Numbered from the stretch's first letter, positions 43,554 to 53,518 are shown. The stretch is DNA of 62,746 nt from JAUVUV01 sp964548275 (GCA_964548275.1 CAZJQI010000021.1:1-62746), one strand, 5' to 3'. Notes: generated by a model from the sequence alone, not told the origin. A program made the numbers and translations.

Positions 43554-44564
43554 ATGATAATGACCAGCGGATTGCCGTGCAAATTCAAAGCATCTTTTTT
43601 CTTTCCTTGCTTTTTTCTCCTCTTTTCCGTGGTATTTTTCAACTCCACCACTCCCCTTTCAGCCCAGGAAAACGACTCCCTAAAGCTCTCGCCGGAGGAA
43701 CTGGCAACCACATTCCATATCACCGTAAAGTTCCGTTTCGGCCCGGATATTAAAGTGGGCGACCGGGTGAAGTATCAACTTGTGGTGGGGGAAGAAGAGC
43801 CGAAAGTAGCCCAGGAAATCGAGCTCGAGGTCACCGGGGAGGAAAATGGAGCTTTCTGGATCGTGGAAACGATTATTAACCCCGAAAAGGGCACCTCCAG
43901 CCAAACCCATCTCCTCACCGATCCGGGCGGGCAGAACGTGCAGCAGATATTTACTGTGGATCAAAGCGGTGAAAAACAGCAACTGCCTGTTTTGGAACTG
44001 GTCGAGTACTATACGGTTTTCTCAGAAATGGCTGAAAAAATAGTTGAACAGAACCAGATGCTGCTATTCGACTGGCTGAAAGCCGAGGAAAACGAGCAAA
44101 TCGAGCTGGCTGCCGGCTCTTTCACCTGCGAGTACCTTAAACCTGACACCGGCGAGGAGGAGGAAGAAGACGAGTTGGAGGCGGCGGTGAAAGAAAAAGC
44201 GGGTTCCATGCTGGGACTGGACAATCTCAAGAGCCTGGTGGAAAAACCGGAGGATCTCAGCGACGTGCTGGATATAGCGGACCGGGTCGAAACGGTTACC
44301 AGCCTGGACGGGATCAAAGAAATGTTCGAAGCGCCGAGTCTGAGCGATGCGGAAGACATTGCCAATCTGCTTATCAGCAGCCGGTTCAGCGGAGAAGAGC
44401 AGCGACAGACTTTCCATCCCCTGTATTTCAGCGACCAGGTGCCCAGGCTGATCCCTTACTTTATCGCTCTCCAGTTTCTGATTCTCAACAACCCGATAAA
44501 AGAGATCAGCGGCGGCCTGGTGAAATACGGCCCGATCGAGCTTTCCGCATCCAGCGGCAAATAA
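43554..44564 (+). CDS. Exported protein of unknown function
   Basis: A 336-residue protein with a signal peptide rich in Phe (about 10-40, ending LSAQE). The mature part starts with beta-rich sequence (VGDRVKYQLVVGEEEPK, EIELEVTGEENGAFWIVET) and has a very acidic stretch near the middle (GEEEEEDELEAA). I do not recognise a family; the first part resembles the periplasmic beta proteins with a DUF3108-like look, but only weakly. No neighbour is close enough to suggest an operon. Confidence 0.6.
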   Translation: MIMTSGLPCKFKASFFFPCFFLLFSVVFFNSTTPLSAQENDSLKLSPEELATTFHITVKFRFGPDIKVGDRVKYQLVVGEEEPKVAQEIELEVTGEENGAFWIVETIINPEKGTSSQTHLLTDPGGQNVQQIFTVDQSGEKQQLPVLELVEYYTVFSEMAEKIVEQNQMLLFDWLKAEENEQIELAAGSFTCEYLKPDTGEEEEEDELEAAVKEKAGSMLGLDNLKSLVEKPEDLSDVLDIADRVETVTSLDGIKEMFEAPSLSDAEDIANLLISSRFSGEEQRQTFHPLYFSDQVPRLIPYFIALQFLILNNPIKEISGGLVKYGPIELSASSGK

Positions 44565-44878
44565 ACAATCCAGGGGCAAATACCCGAAACAATCGTTGTT
44601 TACATTCTGGTAACAATGCCGCTGTTTCTTGATAATAGTCTTTTAATACCTTAAATTTCTGCATAATTTAAAATTCTTTCCACTTCCCCGATTATGTTAT
44701 TCTTTCAAATTTTAGCCGGACAGACTTTGTTGCGATCTTGTTGTCTCCGTTGCCACCAATCCCTAAAACCTGGAGGCCCAAATCCAACTCATTTCATCCA
44801 GTCATGCGCTGAAAACCGTTTTCTTTCATATTAGCTATTCATAATATGGCCGGGAAAATCCTCGGAAGGAGCTGTGCA

Positions 44879-46396
44879 ATGGACAACAACCTGAATCGGC
44901 GCGATTTTCTCAAAGTTACCAGTCTCGGTGCAACCGGCATGGGGGCGCTTTCCTTGCAGTCTAATTCTCATGCTGCTTTGGCAAAACCGGTTGGAGGAGC
45001 GGCCTTGCGGCACAGTTCTCCTTTAAGGGTCAAACCGGTTCTGGTTTATACTATCCACCAGAGAAAGGAAGCCACCAGCTGGCGTCCCTGGGGCGGGATT
45101 CACACCGAGGGGGATGCAGACGCCGAAGCCAGAAAGATTGCTCAGGAGCTGAAAAACCTGGCCTCGGGTGCGGACTTTCCATTCGAGGTCCTTCCCGTGG
45201 CCAAAGTGACCAGCCCAGAACAGGCCGCCGCAGCATGTGACACCGACTGCGACACGATCCTGATCTATGCGGCGAGCGGCAGGCGGGAATGGATCGAGAC
45301 CCTTGCAGGAGGGGACAAAGAGAGTGTGATGTTCCTGCGGCATAAATCCGGCCCGGTTTACACGTGGTACGAGATTGCCCATCCACGTTTCCTGCGCAAG
45401 CTCTCGGATGAATACAGGGAAAAAAACATGGATGTCTGGGATATCGTGGTGGACGACTATGGTGAGCTGCTCTGGCGGCTGCGCTCGCTTTACGGGCTGA
45501 AAAACACCCTGGGAACGAAAATAGTGGCTATCGGCAGTGCAGGCGGCTGGGGTGAAGGCAGCAAATTCGGCCCGAAAACCGCACGGGAGATCTGGAAGCT
45601 CGATATCCAGGAAATTCCCTACGCGGAGCTTGAACCGCTGATCAAGAAAGCGCTCTCGGATAAAAAGTGCGTCGAGACCTCGCGGCGGCAAACGGATGAG
45701 TATCTTGCGCAAAAGGGCGTCTCGCTTCACACGGACAAGAAATTCCTGGTCAATGCATTTGTTCTGACAAAGGTGTTCAGGGATCTGATGGACCAGGCCG
45801 GCGCCCCGGCGTTAACGATCAACGGCTGCATGTCAACGATCATACCGATTGCCCGGACCACGGCCTGCATGCCCTTGAGCCTGATCAACGATGACGGCCT
45901 GCTCGCCTTTTGCGAAAGCGATTTCGTGGTGATTCCATCAGGTATCCTTCTGCATTATATCTCCGGCAAACCCTCTTTCCTTCAGGACCCTACCCACCCT
46001 CACAACAGGGTAGTCACCTGTGCCCATTGCACTGCTCCCCGGAGAATGAACGGCCACGATCTGGAACCTGTGGAAATCCACACACATTTCGAGTCGGATT
46101 ACGGCGCGGCTCCTAAAGTCAACATGAGAAAAGGCCAGGTTGTCACAAGCCTCTGTCCAAGTTTCACCTCCGAAAAATGGCTGGGCTTCAGGGGAAAAAT
46201 TATCGACCACCCGTTCTACGATATCTGCCGCTCGCAAATCGATATCGAAATCGACGGCGACTGGCGCAGGCTCCTGGAAGACATGCAGGGATTTCACTGG
46301 ATGATCTGTTACGGGGATTATCTGCGTGAGGTGGGCTACGCGCTGAAAAAAGTCGGGATCGAATGGTACAATATCACCACCGGTAGAACTGTCTGA
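44879..46396 (+). CDS. Tat-exported protein, L-fucose/arabinose isomerase-like
   Basis: About 505 residues from ATG 44879 (AAGGAG seven bases before; the frame opens earlier at 44846). It has a twin-arginine signal (LNRRDFLKV, then a small-residue core). The body resembles the fucose/arabinose isomerase fold: DTILIYAAS, SGPVYTWYEIAH, NGCMSTI, CESDFVVIPSGILLHYISG and VVTCAHC. Known: true isomerases are cytoplasmic, so an exported member would work on extracellular sugar derivatives or have another function. It is followed by the sulfatase-like gene in the same direction, 76 bases away, and both carry Tat signals. Confidence 0.6.
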   Translation: MDNNLNRRDFLKVTSLGATGMGALSLQSNSHAALAKPVGGAALRHSSPLRVKPVLVYTIHQRKEATSWRPWGGIHTEGDADAEARKIAQELKNLASGADFPFEVLPVAKVTSPEQAAAACDTDCDTILIYAASGRREWIETLAGGDKESVMFLRHKSGPVYTWYEIAHPRFLRKLSDEYREKNMDVWDIVVDDYGELLWRLRSLYGLKNTLGTKIVAIGSAGGWGEGSKFGPKTAREIWKLDIQEIPYAELEPLIKKALSDKKCVETSRRQTDEYLAQKGVSLHTDKKFLVNAFVLTKVFRDLMDQAGAPALTINGCMSTIIPIARTTACMPLSLINDDGLLAFCESDFVVIPSGILLHYISGKPSFLQDPTHPHNRVVTCAHCTAPRRMNGHDLEPVEIHTHFESDYGAAPKVNMRKGQVVTSLCPSFTSEKWLGFRGKIIDHPFYDICRSQIDIEIDGDWRRLLEDMQGFHWMICYGDYLREVGYALKKVGIEWYNITTGRTV

Positions 46397-46472
46397 ATAT
46401 GGAATTCGGATTGACAGTCTGCAGCTTCGTTGTGGGGAATTATTTTCAAATAAAATAAGGAGGATGGATCAA

Positions 46473-47957
46473 ATGAACCATCAGGAATCGAAACTCTCAC
46501 GGAGAAAGTTCATGGGCTCCCTGGCCGGACTCGGAGCAAGTGTGGCGATTAGCTGTGAATCATCGGGCAAAGAAAACAAAGGGCCGGAATTCACCGGGCC
46601 GCTTATCAGGGAGAAATTGCCTCAGGAAATTGAAGTTTCCAAACCAAACGGCCTGAACCTGATCGTGATTATCGCAGACACTTTCCGCTGGGATTACCTT
46701 CACTGTAACGGCAACGAGCGTATCCGCACTCCCAATCTCGACGCTCTGGCAGCCGAAGGGGTCTATTTCGAAAACTGCTACGCTGACGGTCTGCCCACCA
46801 TTCCGGCAAGACGCGTGATGCATACCGGCAATAGTATCCTGCCGGACAGGAAGAAATGGCGGCCGCTCGAGGAGAGTGATGTCACTTTCGCCGAGATTCT
46901 CGGCAAGGCCGGCTTTAGTACGGGCTTTATCGTGGATACCTACCACCATTTCAAACCGGGAATGAATTTCCACCGTGGTTTCAACAGCTGGGAATGGATC
47001 CGCGGCCAGGAGACAGACCCCTACAGAAGCGGCCCGGGCGGTTCAGTGAAACCGGAAGATTACACCCCGGAACACCTTCTCAACGACCGCTTCCGCCAGC
47101 GGATTACCCAGTATGTACTCAATACACAGGAGCGCACAGGAGAAGATGATTATTTCTGCGCCCGCTCCTGCCGGGCTGCCGCCAGGTGGCTGGAGCAGAA
47201 CAAAGACAACGACGGCCCGTTCATGCTTTTTATCGACATGTTCGATCCCCACGAGCCGTGGGATGCCCCGCCCAGGTTCCAGAAAATGTACCGCGATAAG
47301 TATCCCCGCCAGCGCTATATTTTCGGTTACGGCGTTGATCACAAAGATGTGCGCCAGGAGGATATCCCTATTCTGATCGACCTTTATTCAGCCGAGGTGA
47401 GTTTTACCGATTACTGTATCGGCAGACTCATCGAGCAGGTGAAACGCCTGGGCCTGTGGGATAACACAATCATCGCTTTCAGCACCGATCACGGAACCCA
47501 CCTGGGAGAGCAGGGCTGTATCCAGAAACAGGCCAAGCTGCTCAACTCCTGCGTGGCCCGCATTCCGCTGATAATCAGGCACCCGGACGAAAGTACCGGC
47601 GGCAGACGTATCGCAGCTCTGACAAGCCATCTGGATTTTATGCCTACGTTTCTGTCCCTGCTCGGGGTCGAGGGCTATACAGACACCGACGGCCGGAACA
47701 TGTGGGAGGTGGCAACCGGCAATAAGAGGGCGATTCATGAACATGTAATTACCGGGTTCAATAATTTCGGCTCCGTGCACACCCTGAAATGGCACTATTT
47801 CCAGAATGTCTGGGAGGATGATCCCGGTCTGGGGCCTGCGCTCCACGATCTGGAGAAAGATCCGGGAGAAGAAAACAATGTCGTGGAGCAACACCCCCAG
47901 ACTGTAGCTGAAATGAAAATTTTGCTGAATGATGCTTTCAAGCTCAGCCCGGCCTAG
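46473..47957 (+). CDS. Tat-exported sulfatase-family hydrolase with Thr at the catalytic position
   Basis: About 494 residues from ATG 46473 (AGGAGG nine bases before; the ATG at 46464 touches that site). It has a twin-arginine signal (LSRRKFMGS) followed by a possible lipobox-like SCES. The alkaline phosphatase/sulfatase fold is clear: LIVIIADTFRWDYLHC, NLDALAAEG, FDPHEPW and FSTDHGTHLGEQG supply the metal-binding Asp and His. The formylglycine motif C/S-x-P-x-R reads TIPAR, so the usual Cys or Ser is Thr. Known: Thr is the nucleophile in related phosphodiesterases. The enzyme may therefore be a phospho-ester hydrolase rather than a sulfatase. Substrate unknown. Confidence 0.88.
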   Translation: MNHQESKLSRRKFMGSLAGLGASVAISCESSGKENKGPEFTGPLIREKLPQEIEVSKPNGLNLIVIIADTFRWDYLHCNGNERIRTPNLDALAAEGVYFENCYADGLPTIPARRVMHTGNSILPDRKKWRPLEESDVTFAEILGKAGFSTGFIVDTYHHFKPGMNFHRGFNSWEWIRGQETDPYRSGPGGSVKPEDYTPEHLLNDRFRQRITQYVLNTQERTGEDDYFCARSCRAAARWLEQNKDNDGPFMLFIDMFDPHEPWDAPPRFQKMYRDKYPRQRYIFGYGVDHKDVRQEDIPILIDLYSAEVSFTDYCIGRLIEQVKRLGLWDNTIIAFSTDHGTHLGEQGCIQKQAKLLNSCVARIPLIIRHPDESTGGRRIAALTSHLDFMPTFLSLLGVEGYTDTDGRNMWEVATGNKRAIHEHVITGFNNFGSVHTLKWHYFQNVWEDDPGLGPALHDLEKDPGEENNVVEQHPQTVAEMKILLNDAFKLSPA

Positions 47958-48052
47958 TTATCCCTGTTTGATACAGGATAAATAACAAGATCATCCTTTC
48001 AGTTTCAAGATCATGCTTGCTGAACATTTCCTTCAAGCAAGGAGGAGAAATC

Positions 48053-48859
48053 ATGAAATTTCTGATCATTGCCATCGTTGCAGCCCTTCTTTCTTTTTCA
48101 GCGCGGGAAATTTTTGCAGAGCGAGCTGAAATCGCCGCCTCCGCGCTCCGACTCACTGTGGTTTTCAACAACGAGCCTTGCAAGAAAGCACTGCAGACCG
48201 CCTGGGGCTTTGCCTGTGTAATCGAGGGCCTTAAACAGACCATTCTTTTCGATACCGGCGGCAATGGGGATATCCTGCTTGCCAACATGAAAAAACTGGG
48301 TGTCGATCCTGGGATAGTTGAGCTGGTAGTTCTCAGCCACTTTCACGGCGACCATACTAACGGCCTGGAAAATTTCCTTCAGCAGAATCCGGCGGTCACG
48401 GTCTGTATGCCGAAATCCTTTCCAGACTCTTTCCAGCAGAGAGTCAAAGGCCAGGGAGCGGTTATCAAAACCGTAAGCGGGCCGGAGCTGCTTTTCGACG
48501 GTGTATACTCCACCGGGGAAATGGGCCAGGCTATCATAGAACAATCTCTGATCCTGGACACCTCACTGGGTCTGGTGGTTGTCAACGGCTGTTCTCACCC
48601 CGGTATCGACAATATTGTCAAAAAGGCCAAACAGATAGGCGGCAAGGAAATCTATCTGGTACTTGGCGGGTTTCATCTCGGGCAGGCCAGTGATGGAAAA
48701 ATCCGGGAGATAATCCGCACTTTTAAGGAGTTAGGCGTGAAAAAGGTCGGCCCCACTCACTGCACCGGTGACAGGGCAGCGGGCCTTTTCCGCCAAGCCT
48801 GGGGGGATGATTTTGTCGATTGCGGCTGCGGTGCGGTTATCGAGCTGGCTCAGAAATAA
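48053..48859 (+). CDS. Exported MBL-fold metallo-hydrolase (COG1237 type)
   Basis: About 268 residues from ATG 48053 (AAGGAGGA upstream; the open frame to 48017 includes the ribosome site). It has a signal peptide (about 1-22), then TAWGFACVIEG, ILFDTGGNGD, the metal motif SHFHGDHTNG and the later metal ligands in GCSHPGIDN and THCTGD. Known: COG1237 members are Zn hydrolases, some annotated as dihydropterin-related synthases on weak grounds. A truncated relative without signal lies at 7166-7273. The same direction as the sulfatase-like gene, 95 bases away, suggests a shared transcript. Confidence 0.85.
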   Translation: MKFLIIAIVAALLSFSAREIFAERAEIAASALRLTVVFNNEPCKKALQTAWGFACVIEGLKQTILFDTGGNGDILLANMKKLGVDPGIVELVVLSHFHGDHTNGLENFLQQNPAVTVCMPKSFPDSFQQRVKGQGAVIKTVSGPELLFDGVYSTGEMGQAIIEQSLILDTSLGLVVVNGCSHPGIDNIVKKAKQIGGKEIYLVLGGFHLGQASDGKIREIIRTFKELGVKKVGPTHCTGDRAAGLFRQAWGDDFVDCGCGAVIELAQK

Positions 48860-49080
48860 AATGAATTCAGCCTGATTGCTTGTCCAGCCTGTCCTGATCA
48901 GCTGAAATTGGGTGAGCCTATTCGGCCACATGAAAGAATAATTCTACCATTTCCAGATTTTTTAATAAAGAAATTCATCTCATTGGAAATAAGAGCAGGA
49001 GCCGGAGCGGCATTGAATGCGTGAATATGGCCGGCTGCCGGGTTATCGAACTTTTTAAATATATGGCACGGGGTTTCAAA

Positions 49081-49377
49081 ATGGAAAAAGCGGACAATTG
49101 CCCTTACTGCGGCGCAAGCCTAGCAAAAAAGCATCCACTGGTTGAAGTAAAAAAGCATCCACTGGTTGACTATACCGGCAGTGCGGACCAAGGCACTGCC
49201 ACCAGGAAATGCGAGGAAACTGGCATGCAGATTAAAAAAGACCTGCTCGGCCAGAGTGCAGAGTTCGCCCAAAGGAAATATAACGAAAATAAAGACAACC
49301 TGAATATTCCGGACCACGGGATCTGGGGCGAATTGAAAAAAGCCTTTCGAATCCTCGCGCGGCTTCCCTGGCCGTGA
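49081..49377 (+). CDS. Small zinc-ribbon protein with internal 8-residue repeat
   Basis: About 98 residues from the ATG at 49081 (GGGG about nine bases before; earlier in-frame ATGs have no ribosome site). It starts with a single zinc knuckle half (NCPYCGASL) followed by two copies of KKHPLV, encoded by 21 identical bases with a 24-base period at 49125 and 49149. The second Cys pair needed for a full ribbon is not evident; only one further Cys (RKCEETG) occurs. Function unknown. Confidence 0.5.
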   Translation: MEKADNCPYCGASLAKKHPLVEVKKHPLVDYTGSADQGTATRKCEETGMQIKKDLLGQSAEFAQRKYNENKDNLNIPDHGIWGELKKAFRILARLPWP

Positions 49378-49473
49378 TTTCAATCCTGAGTTGCAGGACC
49401 GGGGTTAATCTTTTGCGAAGAAATCGAATGTTTTGGAGCATATTATCTTACTCAAATATCCGGAGGCAATTAA

Positions 49474-50241
49474 ATGAAAAAGTATGCTATCATCCTGCTG
49501 GCAGGACTTGTTTTTGCGATTTTTTCGAATTATTCACCCATCGCTGCTGAATCGGCCAAGGTAGAGCCGGCAACATATCACTACACTCTCAAGCGCACTC
49601 AGCATGCGATCCACGTGGACGGCAGGCTCGATGAGGCTGTCTGGAAAGCTGCCGAAGCGGTCAGGCTGAGTGCCAAAAACGGTGGAGAGCCGAAGCAGGC
49701 CACCACGGTGCGGATGCTCTGGGATCAGCATTACATCTACTTTGCCTTCGACTGCGTTGACAGCCATATCTGGTCGACCATGAAAAAGCGTGACGAGCCG
49801 CTGTACAACGAGGAGGTTGTCGAGGTTTTTATCGACGCCGATGCAGACGGCACAACTTATCTGGAACTCGAGGTCAATCCTCTGGGTACATTATGGGACG
49901 GTTATATTCTTAACACGGAAGAACACAGGGTCGGCATCCTGGCCTGGAACAGCCTCGATCTCAGGTGGGCCGTTCATCTTGACGGCACCCTGAATGAGCG
50001 TTCCGACAAGGACAAAGGCTGGAGCGCGGAGCTGGCCCTGCCATTGACAGATATTTATACTGCTTCGAATATGCCTCCCAAAGAAAAGGATCGCTGGCGG
50101 CTTAACCTTTACCGGATCGACCTGCCGGATGGTGCTGGAAAACCCGGCGAGGGCAGTGCCTGGTCGCCTGTTTCAGGACGGACTTTTCATGACCCGGACC
50201 GCTTTGGCCAGGTGATTTTTTCAGACGAGGTAGTGAAATAG
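49474..50241 (+). CDS. Exported CBM9-like carbohydrate-binding protein
   Basis: A 255-residue protein with a signal peptide (about 1-25). The rest fits the carbohydrate-binding family 9-like domain: IHVDGRLDEAVWKAAE, VRMLWDQHYIYFAFDC, EEVVEVFIDADADG, YLELEVNPLGTLWDG and GWSAELALPL. Known: such domains occur alone or in polysaccharide-active proteins and bind sugars or reducing ends. AGGCAA precedes the ATG. Its position next to other secreted sugar-related enzymes fits. Confidence 0.85.
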   Translation: MKKYAIILLAGLVFAIFSNYSPIAAESAKVEPATYHYTLKRTQHAIHVDGRLDEAVWKAAEAVRLSAKNGGEPKQATTVRMLWDQHYIYFAFDCVDSHIWSTMKKRDEPLYNEEVVEVFIDADADGTTYLELEVNPLGTLWDGYILNTEEHRVGILAWNSLDLRWAVHLDGTLNERSDKDKGWSAELALPLTDIYTASNMPPKEKDRWRLNLYRIDLPDGAGKPGEGSAWSPVSGRTFHDPDRFGQVIFSDEVVK

Positions 50242-50250
50242 TCTGAAATT

Positions 50251-51321
50251 TTATCTAATTCCGCTATCGCCTGATTTTCCCTCATCATGCTGCCAGATAC
50301 GCAGGCCGTATCGGCTGAGGTAGATAGGTATATTCTGGAACAGTGGGCTTTCCTGTTCAATCTCGCGGATCATTTTTCTTTTGGCATAGGAGACTGATCC
50401 GCAAAGAATTGTGACTGATCCCCCCTCCCCTCCCGCACCGTTTATTTTCCAGCCCAGGGCACCGTGCTCGCGGGCTATCCGGATCACCCGCCCGGCATCA
50501 GCGCTCACAAGATCCGGATGCAGCCGTGCCTGGGCCTCGGTGTTTTCGATCATCGCCTGGCCCAGACTGTAGAGATCACCCTTGTATACAGCATCACGGC
50601 TTTTCTCTGCGGTCTGCCGGAGGTCCTCCAGTTGCCTGCAATCAGGCCCCAGGTTTTCGAGTTCACGGATAACCCGCTCGTGGATTTCCGAAGAATCGTG
50701 CGACTTGCCGAGATAGATCAGCACCAGGCGCCGCTCCAGTTCCCACCAGATAGAGTTCGGCACGCGGATTTGAGATACCGAGGCGTAGGGGTACTTGAAC
50801 ATCTCGATAAAATTGATGCCGCCGAAGGTTGAACATAACTGGTCCTGTATACCACATTGGAGCTTGAGTATGTCCACCTCCACCGAGTGGGCCGTGTAGG
50901 CGACCTCGTGAAGTGAGAGCCTGCCCGGGGTGAGACAGTCCAGCGCGCCGACCAGGGCCACTGTCACCGCAGCAGACGTGCCGGTGGAAGCCCCGCTCGG
51001 AGCCTCGGAAAAGATGGTCACCTGGAAAGCATACTCCTCAGAGATGTTCATCTTCTTTATCGTGGCCTCGAGCAGGGGATGACGGTCCCAGCCCGGGGCT
51101 TCCGGATGCACGGTATAGCGCTCACCGAAATTCTCGGCATTGATCACGAACCGCTCCTCGGTGCTCTCGGCTGTAAACACCTCGAGCTGCACCTCCACGA
51201 TCGGGTAAACTCCGATGTTGAAAATCTTCCCGTGGTCGGCAAACCAGGTATCCGTCCAGCCGCCGTTATCGCAAATCCGGATCGGCGCTGCGCTGTTGAT
51301 TATCCAAAGAGGCTTTTCCAT
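50251..51321 (-). CDS. GHMP-family sugar kinase
   Basis: About 356 residues from the ATG at 51321 (alternative 51336). N-terminal SAAPIRICDNGGWTDTWF and the ATP-binding motif SEAPSGASTGTSAAVTVAL mark the GHMP family. The pattern is closest to the D-glycero-D-manno-heptose 7-phosphate kinase/fucokinase-like group (CGIQDQLCSTFGGINFIEM). KINGAGGEGG forms the C-terminal glycine motif. Known substrates of the group are sugars or sugar phosphates used for surface polysaccharide. It converges with the CBM9-like gene, ten bases away, without an obvious terminator between. Confidence 0.85.
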   Translation of the reverse strand: MEKPLWIINSAAPIRICDNGGWTDTWFADHGKIFNIGVYPIVEVQLEVFTAESTEERFVINAENFGERYTVHPEAPGWDRHPLLEATIKKMNISEEYAFQVTIFSEAPSGASTGTSAAVTVALVGALDCLTPGRLSLHEVAYTAHSVEVDILKLQCGIQDQLCSTFGGINFIEMFKYPYASVSQIRVPNSIWWELERRLVLIYLGKSHDSSEIHERVIRELENLGPDCRQLEDLRQTAEKSRDAVYKGDLYSLGQAMIENTEAQARLHPDLVSADAGRVIRIAREHGALGWKINGAGGEGGSVTILCGSVSYAKRKMIREIEQESPLFQNIPIYLSRYGLRIWQHDEGKSGDSGIR

Positions 51322-51336
51322 ATCTTTACCGCCCAT

Positions 51337-51919
51337 AACATTATCAAGAAACAGTTCTCAGAAAAGAAATATCTGGCAGATGCTGTGACATAGAGGTCTA
51401 AAACCTTTCAGCCAGTATATGCCGCTTTCAGCCGCCAGACAAGCATTATCTCCCAGGAAACTTTGCAAGAAAGCCCGCTTGAATGATTTTTCAAAGGATA
51501 TTCTGCCCGGGGCACGATAATTTAAACTTGATTTCAGCAGGCAATTCTAATAATTTTTAAGGCAAAATGAGAAAAATTTGTTGAATACCGAATATCAGAG
51601 CTTATATGAATGGATTCTTTGGGTTTCTCCCCCCCCCTTTTATTCGGTTTTTTCCGGGTTCCGCAAGTTTTATTCCCAGGATTGACAACTATTCAATATG
51701 AACCAGTATCCGTACGAAAGTTGGGGGAATTGAGCCGATTCTGTATATCTGGTGAATGGATAACCCGGTACTCAAATATATTAAATTGATCTTTTCCGGA
51801 TGACAGCCAGGCTGGCGGGACGGGTTCTTACATCTTCCTGATTTTTCTGGCCTGTCGAATAAGTCTCAATTTTGAATGACAACTCAGAATCGTTAATTGC
51901 TAATAACGGAGGGACAATC
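51337..51919. other. Divergent intergenic region without a recognisable gene
   Basis: About 580 AT-rich bases between the GHMP kinase (minus) and the second TolC gene (plus). It has a run of nine C at about 51631 and a TTGACA at 51682-51687 whose -10 partner is unclear. A GGAGGGA ribosome site at about 51908 fixes the TolC start. Nothing else could be assigned. Confidence 0.4.
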
Positions 51920-53446
51920 ATGACAAGGTGCAGTATCAAAAACTACTGGAAAAAGTATTCAGCCATCTGGGTATTTATTGCAATGGGATTGAGTGCCGGA
52001 GCGAATCAACCATTGCGTGCCGAGCGGGATATCGTATTGACCCTGGACTCTGCAGTGGATATCGCGATGGCCAGCAGCTACCGAATAAAACAGCTCGAGC
52101 TGGGAATCGAAAGGACCCGTAACTGGCTTAAATCGCGGCAGGCCTCGCTGAAATCAAAGGTATCGATGAACCTCCAAGCCCCGGCGATTAAAGCCGTGTC
52201 GGAAACAAAATGGAATTCAACGCTGCAAAAGGATGAAATCATTCATGAGAACACCGCCCGCTGGCAGATGGACCTCTCGATCAGCCAGCCGGTGATACTG
52301 TTCGGCTATCCGACAAACGGTTATCTCTCCCTGAACAATAAGCTCTATCGCTACCTTCAGAAAAACAGCTACGAGGGGGTGGATTACTACAACAGGTATT
52401 ATATCAAATTCGAACAGCCGTTTTTCCTCCCGAACAATTTGAAAAATAATATCGAGGATTCTAAGCTTGACCTGGAAAGAAGCGAACTGGACTATGTCCA
52501 GGACCGGGTCAGGCTGATCGATAATGTGGCCGATGACTACTACGATCTGTATGATGTGATATACAGGGATATAATTTTCAAGCGGCAGACCGGAAACCTG
52601 GAAAAGGTGGCGGAAATAGCTGCTGAAGTGGCCGAGCAGGATAGCGACCGTGCGATAGAACCTGTTCAGGTCCGGGTCGAACTTGCAAACGCAAGGGAGA
52701 CGCTGCTGAAAAACCAGAGTGCGATTCGACTGGAAAAGAACCGGATCAAGCAGCGCCTTCAGCTTTCTTTCGAGGATTCGGTAACCATCAAGCCAACTGT
52801 CAGAATCTCTCCGGTCACTGTGGATGTGGATCAGGCGATAGTATACGGCTACTCCTTGCAGCCGCGGTTACGCATGCTGACAATCGACAAAAGAAAAAAT
52901 GAAATCGATCTCAATAACTCCAAAGGTTGGGACTCTTTCCATATCAACCTGGAGATGACCTATGGCCTCGAAAAACAGAAAGACCGGTTCCGGGAAATCT
53001 GGGAAGAATACGACGATAGCCATTCGATATCGCTCAACGCCTACGTGCCGATATGGGACTGGGGACGCCGCAAATCACGGATAGAGGCAAATAAAATCAC
53101 CCTGAGAAAAACCGAGCTGTATATCGAGGAAAGCCGGAATAATATCAGGAGCAATATAATCAACGCCGTGGCCAATCTGGAGGATTACCAGCAGCGTGCC
53201 CTGAATATGCAGCTAAACTTGGACATGGTGCAGGAAATCAGCGATGTCGGTATGAAACAGTACAGGGAAAACACTATCTCCCTCCAGGACCTGCTTCAAA
53301 TGCTCACCAGGCAGACTGAAACCGAACTCAATTTCCTCGCCGCCTATCTGGGTTACAGAAGGTCGCTGCTGTCGTTAATGACGCAGACCTTCTACGACTA
53401 CGAAAACGAAATATCGCTGATCGACAAATATCGCCCGGCAAGCTGA
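51920..53446 (+). CDS. TolC-family outer-membrane channel, second copy
   Basis: About 508 residues from ATG 51920 (GGAGGGA before it; the frame opens at 51872). It has a signal peptide (about 1-35), LTLDSAVDIAMASSY, then the long helices and beta segments of a TolC-like protein (SISQPVILFGYPTNGY, ISLNAYVPIWDWGRRKSRIE). It is a distant paralogue of 28013-29548 and shares the IFDWGRGRERV-like beta turn. No transporter gene is adjacent, so its partner is unknown; it could serve the permease system as an alternative exit. Confidence 0.9.
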   Translation: MTRCSIKNYWKKYSAIWVFIAMGLSAGANQPLRAERDIVLTLDSAVDIAMASSYRIKQLELGIERTRNWLKSRQASLKSKVSMNLQAPAIKAVSETKWNSTLQKDEIIHENTARWQMDLSISQPVILFGYPTNGYLSLNNKLYRYLQKNSYEGVDYYNRYYIKFEQPFFLPNNLKNNIEDSKLDLERSELDYVQDRVRLIDNVADDYYDLYDVIYRDIIFKRQTGNLEKVAEIAAEVAEQDSDRAIEPVQVRVELANARETLLKNQSAIRLEKNRIKQRLQLSFEDSVTIKPTVRISPVTVDVDQAIVYGYSLQPRLRMLTIDKRKNEIDLNNSKGWDSFHINLEMTYGLEKQKDRFREIWEEYDDSHSISLNAYVPIWDWGRRKSRIEANKITLRKTELYIEESRNNIRSNIINAVANLEDYQQRALNMQLNLDMVQEISDVGMKQYRENTISLQDLLQMLTRQTETELNFLAAYLGYRRSLLSLMTQTFYDYENEISLIDKYRPAS

Positions 53447-53482
53447 AATATTATCTTTCTCGCAATAATATGTTTAAAGCGT

Positions 53483-53518
53483 ACAGAGGCCGGCTGAACA
53501 GCCGGCCTCTGTATTTTC
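53483..53518 (+). terminator. Rho-independent terminator after the second TolC gene
   Basis: A perfect 13-bp stem (ACAGAGGCCGGCT at 53483-53495 with 53500-53512) with loop GAAC, followed by ATTTTCTT. It begins 37 bases after the stop codon. Confidence 0.9.
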
